A DNA stretch of 64,000 bases. It comes from Ligula intestinalis. Lineage: Eukaryota > Platyhelminthes > Cestoda > Diphyllobothriidea > Diphyllobothriidae. Shown here one piece after another: positions 46,240 to 57,100 of this stretch. Both the position numbers and the translations under genes were made by a program. The number at the start of each line of letters is the position of its first letter. The first letter of the stretch is position 1. Below the pieces are notes generated by a model, which was not told the origin of the DNA, made no database searches, and saw nothing but the letters and a program-made list of their open reading frames with translations. The DNA lies in NCBI GenBank assembly GCA_036362985.1, contig JAYGXS010000001.1, positions 48,953,450 through 49,017,449 on the forward strand, read 5' to 3'.

Positions 46240-47452
46240 TATCCCGTTATGCCCCTCTGTTAAGGATACCATCAAAGAATTAGTGGTATTACGCAACAAA
46301 ATGATGCAAAAACAGAAGGGTATTCCCGCTAAATTATTGAAGTTTCATCAGAGTCTAAATTTTTCAAATAGCTGGGCAGCCGTGTGCAGGTGAGTTTCTT
46401 TCTATTTACCGGAGTTTTTCTAATTTGCGTCTGATTTCGGCGCCAGAACTACGTCGGCATAGGTCCCATCGATGTTGTTGCAAACGTCCTTTTACACTGT
46501 CATATCAGAGACATTGTGACAGTTGTGACAGTTCGGTCGTCGCTCTCGAACATGTCCACCACGAGCTTCAGAAAACTGAAGGTGAGCGCAGTGATTATAG
46601 CTGTATTATAGTGTAAGTAGACGCACAGAATCTGCGCCAATTTCTCCGCACTCCCACATTTCTATTGGGTGCCAAGACAAAGTCTAGCAGAGCGGAGAGT
46701 GTTCAGCGTGCACGAACACACTCCAACACGCGTCACTGTAACACCACTTTACTAGGTAGGCTCCCACGTGTGTGGGAGTGTCCCCTCAAGGTCACATTCG
46801 GAAGGAGCCATTGCAACCTTTTTATCAGCCCGACAGTCAGCCACTCCACAAAACAAGACACACACTGGGCTGAGCGCGCGCTCCGAGCAATCTAGTCAGT
46901 TGGCAACTTTCCAAGCCACGGCTTTTGGCGCACCGTGATAACAACAAACGCATCAGACAGTGTTTAGTGATGAAGAAAATTTGCTGAAAGTCGACCTCAC
47001 TCTCCCTTCTACAGCTATCGACAGGCAACCACCTAGCCGATCGGTCGCGTGAAGTGGTGTGGACGCATTGATTAACGGCGATGGCTGACCGTCTGCGCGG
47101 GCCACAACACGACCTGGCCCCTTAACATACAGACCAGGATACACGTAACCAGGGGATTAGAGGAAGCCGGTGCCCCCTGGCTCCATGTGTCATTCATCAA
47201 CCACTTTACGCACACTGGGCTGATGGGGTGTCTGGTAATGCGTCAGCTGGCAGTGCTAAAAAGAAAAACAAGCCGGAGGTGAGCATTGTACAAGGGAAGA
47301 AGAATAAAAAGAAAAATCGAGAGAGAGGAAGAGAAAAATGCGAGAAAGAAAACAAGAAAGTAAACGTGAACGAGAACACGGCTTACCTTTCGGCGGAGGA
47401 TCTTCAGGAAGTGCTAAATACTTTCGATGGAGAAGCTTTTGTTGATGCTTGA
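46240..47452 (+). CDS. Candidate host gene, three 3' exons (hypothetical protein)
   Basis: Exon 46240-46389 follows a pyrimidine-rich tract ending in CAG and ends in CAG/GTGAGT. Only one frame is open (IPLCPSVKDTIKELVVLRNK, then a Lys/Gln-rich stretch and a SWAAVCR end). Exon 46463-46581 starts after TAG in the matching phase and ends GAAG/GTGAGC; it reads through CCCKRPF and CDSC...HVHH, a C-x2-C-x9-H-x2-H spacing that could bind zinc. Exon 47247-47452 starts after CAG, again in phase, encodes a very lysine-rich segment and an acidic end LSAEDLQEVLNTFDGEAF, and stops at TGA 47450-47452. Introns would be 73 and 665 bases. I do not recognise the protein. The start and any 5' exons are not found. 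The second acceptor lacks a good pyrimidine tract, so the model could be wrong. Confidence 0.35.
46582..47246. other. GC-rich insert, probable intron of the candidate gene
   Basis: A GC-rich stretch with CpG-containing words and two occurrences of CACACTGGGCTGA (46861-46873 and 47211-47223), unlike the AT-rich surroundings. It could be an unrecognised repeat inserted in the intron. Confidence 0.35.
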
Positions 47453-49139
47453 ACGCTAGGCTGAATGTGTGACTATTTTGACTGTGGCTGTGGTTAATAG
47501 TACTAGTAATACTAACGAAAGAAGAGCACTAGTACAACAAACGACAACAAGTAACAAGTAACAATTGTGATGTTACCTAAGAGTTAGTACTAAGTTACTG
47601 CTGATAGCAATAATATTCTAAAAACTACTGCTGCTAATAATAGTAATCATACTTAGTAGTGCCAATACAGAAGGTAAAATGATGTAGGGGGTTGGCAACC
47701 AATTTCAGCAAAACAGTATAAAGTTTACCTGAGGAAGGTTTACCTTGATTTTTACAGACATCCTACAGGACTGGACACAATTAAGTTCGATTGGGAGTTA
47801 GGCGCGGGTGCACAAACCAAATGTTTACGCAGCAGCGTATGCAGGAATTCCACCCTAGCAACCAGCAATCCTCTGATTTTTTGACTCCGTCAGACTTTTT
47901 ATTCTACCCGTTAAGTGTTCTTATGGTGGATAAGTGAACTAGATGCTTGCGATAAGAATGGTCACCATGGCGAGAGTCTACTATTGCTATATTACTGCGC
48001 AGATTCTAAAGTATAAAAATCCCTCTCAGTCGTTCGACGTTTGATCAGACATAAAAGTAGGGTGGTATCCTGTTACTCAGTCTATTTAACTACGCCACTG
48101 GTGACTTTCCGCGTATTGTTTAGTAGTTGAACTCCCGAAATGATATTTGCTGCGAAAGGAGTATAGTGACTGCTTTAATTCGGCCATTTTTCTAAATGCT
48201 TCTTATCTATTTCCTCAAGTCGATTTTCACGGCAGTAGGCATTGAGCCAGGAAGCCGGACAGCAACGTTGGCTGTTCAACATGAAGTCGTTTAAAAGCGC
48301 CTCGCACGACTACATGACATTTTGATGCTATCCACTTAATGTCTCTTCATCCCTTATTGGTGAACATAAAAGCAATACCAACATAATTTAGACATCTGAA
48401 AGGTTATTAATTAATACTGCCCGTATTATCTCAACTTTTTTATGAGATTTTGCGAGCAATCATGATTTCTACGTCAGTTTTGCCCGCAAACGCGAAATTT
48501 TTTTCTCCATTGGTCACTGAGTTTTCAACCTCATGTCCCAGTATTTTTTGACTAGGTAATACTTGCGATGCATACCTAAAAAGGCTTTAGCAAGTAGAAA
48601 CTTCTTCCTTAAACGTAGGCCCCCCACACTTAGTCGGCGTTCCAGTAGTTTCCTTCGCCTTAATGGCAAATAATGTTAATAAGTTGACAAAGTTGTTCTT
48701 ACGTGAAGTCGCAATTTACTTCAAGCCCATGTGCATAGTCTAGGGGAAACAGTTTATTTCAGGTGTGTAATAAGCTGAAGTATTGAGTAGGGTCATTATA
48801 AGTTATAATATTTTTTTATTTTTTACCTCCCATATGCTTCTGCTTTCAATATTTTAGCAACCGATTAAGACATATATGTGACAATTTATTCAAAATCAAA
48901 GGCCTTATTTTGATTGAAAACTCGAACGCCATGCTAACTCTCGATCATGAAACACAAGATACTTTTATGCGTAAAAAAATACAAGTGTTATTTTCTACTG
49001 TCATAATTACTTTTTCGCCCATTTTCTCACGAAACTAGGCTATATTCTCGGATGCAAAACATACCTACCAACAAAATAGAGGGTAGGGGAGCGATTTCTG
49101 TGTAAATGTCAAGTAAAAATTGCCAACCGTAATAAACAT
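47453..49139. other. No gene seen
   Basis: Trinucleotide-like AGT/ACT/AAT richness just after the stop codon (47490-47670) may be 3' untranslated sequence. The rest is AT-rich without recognisable features. Confidence 0.35.
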
Positions 49140-49385
49140 AGTATATACTTGTTTGGGGAGGTTAGCCGATTTGCTTAATTCAGTTGACCCAATGGTGAAA
49201 AATTTGCGGCCCTGGTGGGAGTCGAACTCACACAGCCAACGCTCTACCACTGAGCTACGAGGCTCACCGTGTGCCCTGAATTTAATCACACTTAGATCGA
49301 TTTCACCCGCCCAACTTACTGCTTGTATGGAATTTACCATTACGAAACAGCAAACTGACTGCTCAGGCAGGATTTCTTAGCCAAT
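49140..49385 (-). repeat. tRNA-derived short repeat 2, copy with deleted anticodon arm
   Basis: The minus strand carries GAGCCTCGTAGCTCAGTGGT...GAGCG, then directly GTGTGAGTTCGACTCCCAC, so the A and B boxes are good but the anticodon arm is deleted. The upstream stretch (GCAGTCAGTTTGCTG, GTTGGGCGGGTGAAATCGA) and the tail (TTTTTCACCATTGGGTCAAC, TTAAGCAAATC) match the 37970-38180 copy. Confidence 0.62.
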
Positions 49386-49419
49386 CATTAAGAATCCACT
49401 AGAATGGTAGGGCTTTGGT

Positions 49420-49525
49420 TGGGCAAAAGCCTTCCCTGCTTTGTGGCTTCGACTCCCACCAAGGCCGCGAATTCTTCACAATTGAGTCAACTGAATTAAG
49501 CAAATCTGCCAAACTCCCTCACAAG
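49420..49525 (+). repeat. tRNA-derived short repeat 2, 3' half, opposite strand
   Basis: Plus-strand GCAAAAGCCTTCCCTGCT, B box GGCTTCGACTCCC, then GCCGCGAATTCTTCACAATT and TTAAGCAAATCTGCC. It is the inverted counterpart of 49145-49225, about 30 bases from the end of the preceding copy. Confidence 0.58.
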
Positions 49526-52500
49526 TAAGTGAACGTAGTAGTCATTCTGATGGGTTCTAGATGATTGATAAGGAGGTAGCTGTTTAAGTTTTTAACAGGT
49601 GGGGCATTCGAAAGTTACTGTTAAAATATAATGTGGGTATACGAATTTAAGGACTCAGGACCGCTATCTTTTGAACCAAGAAGGTCTTATAAACACCTCT
49701 TAAAAAGTATACGCGTTCACCTGGAAAGGTTTATTATGCGTCTGAAGTTTCGGAAGTTATTTCGCCAATGTATCTCTAGAGATTGGAAATTCATACGCGC
49801 AGTTCCCATGAGATGACACACGCTACTTGCTGTGGAGCCTGCCCAAATTGCCTTGGGGGGAGGCGTAATCAGACAAGTTTTTCACCATCATCTGTGTTAT
49901 TCCCGCCCTCATTGACGGCCATAAAATGACAGCTATGTGCACAATCTTCCAGGCTCTGAATATGGGTAGGTAAAATAACCACCTTGTGCGTCAGACCTCT
50001 ACGAGACCTTTTTCATTGAAAGCCCCTTCTTTCCTTGACATGCCTACCGGGAAAAGCTTTTTCCTCACTACTGTTAGCCTTCTTTTTCTCACCGCTTGTT
50101 AACGGCTAATTTTAACCCGACCAATCATGGGCTGACACCCAAAGGTGATAGTTACTAAGTACCGAACAAAGTAAGCTGATTGACAGGTTAAGCAATGAGC
50201 CGACACGCTGTCATCAAGACCTCAAACAAATCTCGCTGGTTTACTAACTGTTTTTTTTGTTCGTTCCTACTATATTTTTCGGCTCCTAAAAGCGAGTCTG
50301 TAAGTGACAGGAATTTTAACATTTGACATGTTGTTTTGCCGCAGTGGTGTTTAACATTTGCCGTTTTTTATGCCCGAGGTCAACGAAACCTAGCACTGGT
50401 GATGTGAGGTTTGACGATAATGACGTCCATAGCAGGTAAGTCCGGGCTTTTCCTCCCTGGCAGCCCTCTACTAAATCGTCACGCTATGTCGTCAATGACT
50501 CCTCTTCGGGCTGACCCAAGGGCCTAATTTGCATTTGGTCTCGTATAATGGCGTCGACATCACTGGGTCACATGGTCGCACGCCTGTGCTGCTTCAAACA
50601 ACAGTTCAGGCTGATTGTCGCTGCTTTGGCATTCCGCTTGCAAATTGACCCACTGACGTGCTCATGACCACTTAGTTTCTCACACTGTCTTTTAGTGCTT
50701 ACTCTTGCACACTGATTTGTTGCTAAGTTGAACGACCAACGATGTACTATCAGAACTCTGGCATTTATCTGCGCATGTGCCGTAAAGACGAGACCGCCGC
50801 TTCAGCGTCGAATGGTTTGCAAAGTGGCGTTATCCACACCTAGCAATGATTTACCTCAATGTAACCAGAGTAAAATTTCGTAGGTTCCTCTAACATCACA
50901 TTTTTCGCGGATCATCCACGCGGTTTGCCCGATGTTCAATAGAGTTTGATTTCTTAGACAAGCTTATCACAAAATTTCTTTATGAGACGCTAGTAAATAT
51001 ATATAAGAATGCACACTAAGACCAGATTATAAGCGGAGATAATAATGTATGTTCAAAAGAAAGAAATCCTGCAGAGTACATGGTAATGAACCCAGCTCTT
51101 TATTCATTTTCATGGCACCTTCTTTTCAAGTGATGACTATCAAGGGTCAGCTAGGACGAAGGACAACATGCTGCTCAATTATTTGCAAACACCGAAATTT
51201 GGCGTTTCATTCCATTACCTTCCTCTTCCTATTCCCTAAGAACCATAAAGAAGTACAAATATGTTTTAAATAATGCAAGATCCACGTTCGTCGAAGTGTC
51301 CTTGTTTCAAGTGGGAAAGTAAAAGTGACATCATACTTTGGCTTTGTGGTTCCGCAGTCACCCTGCATTGGTGTTACAACAGATAATTAGTAGGACCGTA
51401 TTTTTCTCAGCAAGGGCTGGAGTAGCTGCCCCAGGATTATTTCAAGAGGATAGTAGACCACAGCAAGTTATAGGATTTCCCTCGGAATAAATACCTCAGG
51501 ATATGTACCGTGACAAATCAATACCGGTTATTCTGTTATTTGAATACTTGGTACCCTGTGCAACAGTTTATATTTTTTTCGTGAAAAACAATTTATGACT
51601 TTAACTGACGCTGAGGTCTAGGCGTGTTTTGGCGGAAATGAAGCTCCGGTGAAGTGTTCATCGTTAAATTCAAAGAAAAACATAACGATATTTATGGCTT
51701 TCCATTATCGATATTAATTATGCTCGGCTGCGCCGCCACAGTTCAGCCGTTATGTGCTGTTCTTAGCCAATTTTCGTAAAAAAACGTTTTACAAGTACGA
51801 CATATTGCTTGGCAAAAAAAAGATGTGTGAACTGGAAGAGCGTAAGCCATTAGATTAACTTGCTTCTGTGCTATCAATGCTTTCGTATATCGTTTCGATT
51901 CATGGGTCATGACCTTAGACTTGAAGGCTGTTAAATGCTGTATGCGCACCACTTACATGCTAAGTACACACTTTTTTTATTTTATTTCCTCATGCAATAC
52001 TTTATTACCACCCTTTTGAACAGAAAGTGTTTTTTAAAAAAGATGGGTTGAATTTATTATCTCTGTAAATTTTGTTGGTGAAGACGGGGTCGTAAGGTGA
52101 CCATAATTTGCGCATTTTAACTGCTGCTGTAATTGGGAGTGCCAGACTAAAATATTGGACAAACTAGCCACTAAGGGTGCCAAAATTTTCCCAGCTTTCC
52201 CGTGAGTTTTTCGGTTTTGTATTTGCCAGGTTACAGGTGTAAGGAGTTGCAGACAACTGTGCCAACGCTCCATTTTCCGAAGTGGAGTTAATGGCGGAAA
52301 CGGGCGACTAAAATTTTCTGTCATCTCGTAGTCAAGCAAACATGGCTCATTGAGACTGATGATGAATGCACTGGTAATGTCAAAACAAACACTGATGAAA
52401 CTATCCCACACCTTCTACTTCACGCCTCGGCTCTTAAACCCATGAAGCATCCTCGGGTTGCTTTGCGATGAAAACCAAAAGATGATAAGTGAAACGTTGG

Positions 52501-52997
52501 GCGGGGAGACGCCGGTGCAAACTTTTATCACACGCAACACTTGGTCCTTCTAAGTCACGTCGGCTCAGACAACGTCTTGTTAAACTACTACTACATGGTG
52601 TCTAAAAGCCGTGACTGTCAGTGTGTCACTGCAAAGTGGATAAGCATTGACCACTCACGATTTGTTGCTATACTACGCCTCATTTTTTAACGGGGATTAG
52701 GATTGGATGAACACTTTGCCAGTGAAAAAAAGCGAAAAACATTTTCGGGAAAAGGTAAGAGGAATATACTTCCAGTACACAAGCACTTGATTCAAATAGT
52801 TTTTCCAGTTTATACATCAACCCCTCAGATTCGCGATCAAATAAGCTTAGCGGACCCTAAATTGGCAGAGTATAATGCACGGTTACCATGCCATCAGCCA
52901 CTTCACGAAATGCAGGACCTCAAATTTACTGAAAATATGTGTACTTTCTGCGATTATCTCTCGGTCGTCCGCTTCCGGCAGAATAATCATGGTGACC
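49526..52997. other. No gene seen
   Basis: A 125-codon minus-strand frame (52034-52411) and a plus-strand frame from 52703 that runs into the PLE have no recognisable product. No repeats noted. Confidence 0.4.
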
Positions 52998-53021
52998 TTG
53001 CCAATAGAGGAGAATATGTGA

Positions 53022-53064
53022 GTTCCAGGAAGCAGTTCAGAAGAAAAAGATGCAATCACTGGAA
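53022..53064 (-). other. Conserved 3'-end hairpin, PLE copy B
   Basis: Arms GTTCCAG and CTGGAAC pair perfectly. Relative to copy A (GTCCCAG/CTGGGAC) both arms changed together, a compensatory C-G to U-A change. Confidence 0.55.
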
Positions 53065-53078
53065 CAAGAGTTTTATTT

Positions 53079-53118
53079 TCCTGATGTTTTGGATTCTGTC
53101 GAGAATCCGTAATCATAG
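53079..53118 (-). ncRNA. Hammerhead-like unit with A3/U8 core, decayed
   Basis: Stem I CCU/AGG pairs. The first box is AUGAUUA (53115-53109), as at 43067-43073. The second box is AAAA in place of GAAA and stem III is ACAU, both explained by C-to-T type changes. Probably inactive. Confidence 0.5.
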
Positions 53119-53273
53119 GTAATCGTCGAACAGTCTGAGACATGCGCCGATAAGTGTGATACATGCACAGATTGCACGGTATTATTAGTTCGTAGCGGTT
53201 CCCGCATGCGTGCTATAATTGTCAGTTCCTGTAGCCACCGCTTGAGGTCTTCATTTGCGCGGTGGTGGCTCAT

Positions 53274-53720
53274 TTATTGCAACAGTGTTCTTGTCCGCGT
53301 CGGATGCGGGTTTGATAATTGCGCGACAGTTATGCCCGCTTTTGTCAGAGTAGTTGCTGCGCCGACCGTTCCCACGTGAGTGATTCTCTTGCTCAGGAAA
53401 TTTTTCAGCACACCGCATGGGAACGCCAAATCGGTACGCTTGTTGATGGACTGGGGGCCTGAAAACCATCTCTCGAGCAGCTCGCGGCTCACGTGGTTGT
53501 CATCTCTTACGAGGATTTCGGTCTCGTCAAACTTGAAAATATGGCCGGGTCCCGTCAAATGAGCTGCGACGTGGGTGTTGGTGTCTTTCTTCCTCACAGC
53601 CGCTGCACGCTCGGTCATTCGCGTCCAGAGTAATCTTCCGGTTTCTCCGACGTAGTTGACTTGTCCACAAATGCACCAGATCCAGTAAACGAACCCAGTC
53701 ATTTCCTGCCGTGGCAGTAG
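53274..53720 (-). pseudogene. GIY-YIG endonuclease, PLE copy B
   Basis: The frame is open from LPRQEMTGFVYWIWC to a stop at 53274. FVY, NYVGETGR, R28 and the RELLERW glutamate, and SINKR are all present (numbering from the Met at 53702). The EH motif is ER here. In the 3' part the frame drifts from copy A. Upstream of the Met the RT-EN linker is garbled, and no RT precedes it, so it is called a pseudogene although the domain itself is nearly intact. It is flanked by its own ribozyme and hairpin downstream. Confidence 0.78.
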
Positions 53721-53802
53721 GTGACCTTATCATTAGTGCTCGTGATTGACGGAAATATCAGGCGGTTAGTCTGGTCAACAGTACTCCCACTGGAGCCAGT
53801 GA

Positions 53803-54138
53803 TTACCAGGCCCTCTTTTTACGATCAGGTACGATTTTTCGCCGCAGTAAAATTGAGGGACAAGGAAGACGGTCGTTGTCTTGGTCGATAGACGGCTGGA
53901 CGAAGAACTGTGACCCATTTAAGTCACTACTAACGCGCTCGTCAACTCTCATAAGGACCTGAATTTGGTCTAACTTGAATTCACGGCCAACTACCGTCAA
54001 GTTAGCCGTTAGCTGGGCGTTGGAGTCATTTTTCCTCACCGCTGATTCGCGTTCCACCATCCAAATCCGATGCATTCTTCCTGTTTCTTCTATGAAATTG
54101 TTTTGTGCAGAAACAAAAGCAGACCCAGCAGACAACAC
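53803..54138 (-). pseudogene. Diverged GIY-YIG endonuclease fragment (PLE copy G)
   Basis: Reads QNNFIEETGRMHRIWMVERE, then AVRKNDSNAQLTANLTVVGR and RVSSDLNGSQFF, ending in LPCPSILLR. It aligns from the YIG strand onward with the copies at 3-611 and 53274-53720, but is more divergent: YVG is FIE, RELLESW is SDLNGSQ (catalytic Glu gone) and the Asn site is SIDQ. It lies tandem to, and in the same orientation as, copy B, and looks older. Confidence 0.65.
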
Positions 54139-57100
54139 AAACTGTTCCTCGCTGTGGTATTCACTTCACAGAATATAAGTTGTACAAGCACCATAATCTA
54201 CTATAACTCAGCAGGCGCAAAGGTCGATTGCGTAGCCGTAGTAACGAATAAATATTGCAGCCCCATCGTCTCGTTATGTTTATCTGTTGCTCTATCTACT
54301 GCATAGTACAAGAGGGATTCCGAGGTCTCTAGCGATTAAGATTCGCGTCCCACAGCAGTAGCCACAGTTGAATGTGCGGCTTTCCTGACTTCGATTTTAG
54401 CTGTTTAGTGGTGTCTTGCTTTTGGAGTTTGGCTGAAACTGCCTCCACATGTGGGCCCATTTTAGTAAATTTCTTTTTAGAAGTCAGTTTTTGGCAACCA
54501 ATTGTTTTTCAGCAACTCTTCATCAGACCAAACATTTGCAAGGGAAATTGACGTTGTACATAACAATAAAAGTTTGAATAGGTAGAAAAATCAATAACTA
54601 TCTAACATGGGCGCTGATTGCCAACGCGGACTATGTCAGTTTGCGCATGTAGGCCATGTCAGCGTGTTGGTTGAGGGATTGTCGCTTGTTGGGAGGGGCG
54701 AAATCCTATCGCATAATGGAAGTGACAGAGCTTGTGTCAGAGTCTTCTGACAACACAGCACTGGATTTGCCCCGATTGTCTCATTCGGAAATTTTGGGAG
54801 ATCGATAGCAGTAATTGTCTCCAACTGGAACCCTATTCTGATAGTCGTTGTGGCCTGTCCAATGCTATTTGGCTTGAAATATGTAAATCAGTGTTTGTTT
54901 TGCTGATTTAAACGGCAACATACTTCTAATGAGTTGTGTGTCGCCGACTGTCCCAACAATCAAGAAGGTTTTTTAACCCAACTTAGTTTCACATGTATTA
55001 ATGCACTTTCGCTGTTAGTCATCAGACCACTCCTTATATTTTCAAATTGTCTGTCCGTTGACGCCACGTAATCTTATTACTTTACCTTGATGCCTTCACC
55101 CTCCAGAGTTGATGTGCTGTGCAAATGGATGCTCACTTCTTTGGACAGATTTCACATGCGTTCAGAAGCATCTAGTTCACTTTCCTCTTATGTCGTTTCC
55201 GTGGTCGGATTTGCCGCTTTACCATAAAGATGGGCAAGCAGATCTCAGTCAAGCCTTCGAAATCACACTCCCCCTGTGTTTCGAGGATCTCAAAATGAGC
55301 TCTCCCATTCCATTGGCGAAAAAATTGTCCAACACTTTACATCAGCAGAATCAAGTGTCCATCCACCTTTCTATTGCCTTTGCTGGGACAGGAGAGGTTA
55401 CCGGTGAAAAAAAGACTGCGTTGCCTGTGTGTACACAGTAGAAGGAGCACAGGTGCCTTTACTGACATGGACGGTTATCAACTTTTAAGCAACATAAATC
55501 TACCTCGAATCAGGATTTTTAATCACTGAAGCTGGTCCGCTTTCCACCATCCAACCAGGTGGGAGTGGGCGTGTAGTACTTTGTGAATATATTTCACGTC
55601 GTAATTATTTTACGTTGTAGAAATGCAAGCAATAGTAATGGTACCCAATATTTCCCTGCTGAGTGATACCTCATTGTAATAAGGCGGACCTTGACCCTCT
55701 GGATTTTGCAAAGGAACTTTTTAATGTGATTATTTCTAATTACGCAGAGTACTCCAGTAATACCACTTTTTTCAGTAAACGGTGCCCAGAGAAATTACGC
55801 TGACCAATTTTTATTAAATTTCTCCCTTGCCAAAAGTAGTGTTACGCTCCGCAAGAAGCTTCACCTTACAGTGAGCCAATTGGAAAAATACCACATTTCT
55901 AATTATCGCTGGCCGTTTAGTAATCGGATTGCCAGTAGTTGTTTTCGGCTGTCCTACCGTAACTATATTACCAGCCCAATTCTAAAAGGAACTTTTCTGA
56001 TTAAAAGTTCTTAATTTTGACAGCGTAGAATGCGGATGCTGATGCCAGGGCAACATTTGTCTTTATTCGTTATAGTTAACGGTAATCGGTGAGAATGAAA
56101 ATCATCGGTGTATAATTAATGCTTAAACTGGCACTAGTAGGGCAAGGCTTCCTATAATTATTATTTTAAGTTGAGTTACGTTGCCCCAGTAATGTAAAAC
56201 AAGGAGACAAGTTGCCGATGTCATTCTTTAAAAACATGACTACGTTCTTTGGGCCTGCAATTAATCGGAAACAAGTTACTGGCGTATTTTGGAAAATAAT
56301 TGAGATCCTGTCAACTAAAAAACACACCCACATTTTAAGTGGAAGCAAAGTCTTATCTTATTTTAAATGCCAGGTTGGAATAGCGTTCTTCGATGTATAC
56401 TTATCGAAGGAGGGTATTGGAACTACTGCCATGGAATTGAAGTGAACAGTAATGCTAGTATGCACAATAAAACGGAACATCTGAATGGTAATGGTAGGCT
56501 TAGTCGCCGTCACAACTCAGCCATGGTTCTGCACTAAGGTAATAACATACCAGTGCGGCTTCCCTACTTTCGTTCAATCTTGCCCTATTAGAAGATTAAC
56601 GATGTTACGTTAAAAAAATTCGTTAAAGCCTCAAGTATTCCTCCTTCGAAATTTTGGCGGACCACTTGGGCATAAAACATATTTCCTCCTCTCTGCACAT
56701 AGGAATGCTAAGTGCTCACTCAGCGTATGCGAATTGTTGGAAACCTGTTCGTAGACGGTTTCGGATGAATACGGCACGATGGATACACAAATGTACGCAG
56801 TTACACTTATGGGCACTCATGGGCACCACAAACGGCTGAGTTCACACTTATAGACGGCAGCAAAAATGGGGCTATTAAGAAATATTCTGAACAATTTTTT
56901 TATTAGTCAACCTCTAAGCCACGTGTTTCCACCATAACCCATGAGGAAACCGAGGCAAACTGATTTGTTTTCCACACCATTACTTGTTGTCGCGGAGAAC
57001 GAAATGCCGGTGCCACAGATCAGTACCTGAACGAGGATCTGTCTCATTGGTTATCTACACATCAGGCATGATAGACCTGCAAATAATGTTTGTTAAATGG

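Larger units (their letters stand above)
52998..53735 (-). mobile_element. Penelope-like element 3' portion (copy B)
   Basis: Minus-strand copy with the endonuclease (53274-53720), 3' region, hammerhead-like unit (53079-53118) and 3' hairpin (53022-53064). It ends at the shared TTGGCAA-like boundary near 52998. It begins just after the RT-EN linker, with an endonuclease fragment of a more diverged copy immediately upstream (53803-54138). Confidence 0.82.

Noticed and set aside
52034..52411. 125-codon minus-strand frame
   Set aside because: Unrecognised translation with no supporting signals.
54500..54540. Minus-strand CTGATGA near a GAAAAA run
   Set aside because: Pairing of the intervening bases does not place a GAAA box at the end of a stem.
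55005..55035. Minus-strand CTGATGA followed by GAAA, considered as a hammerhead
   Set aside because: Both boxes are present, but the 8 bases between them cannot form stem II and stems I and III are not convincing.
55109..55441. 110-codon plus-strand frame
   Set aside because: No recognisable domain; isolated.
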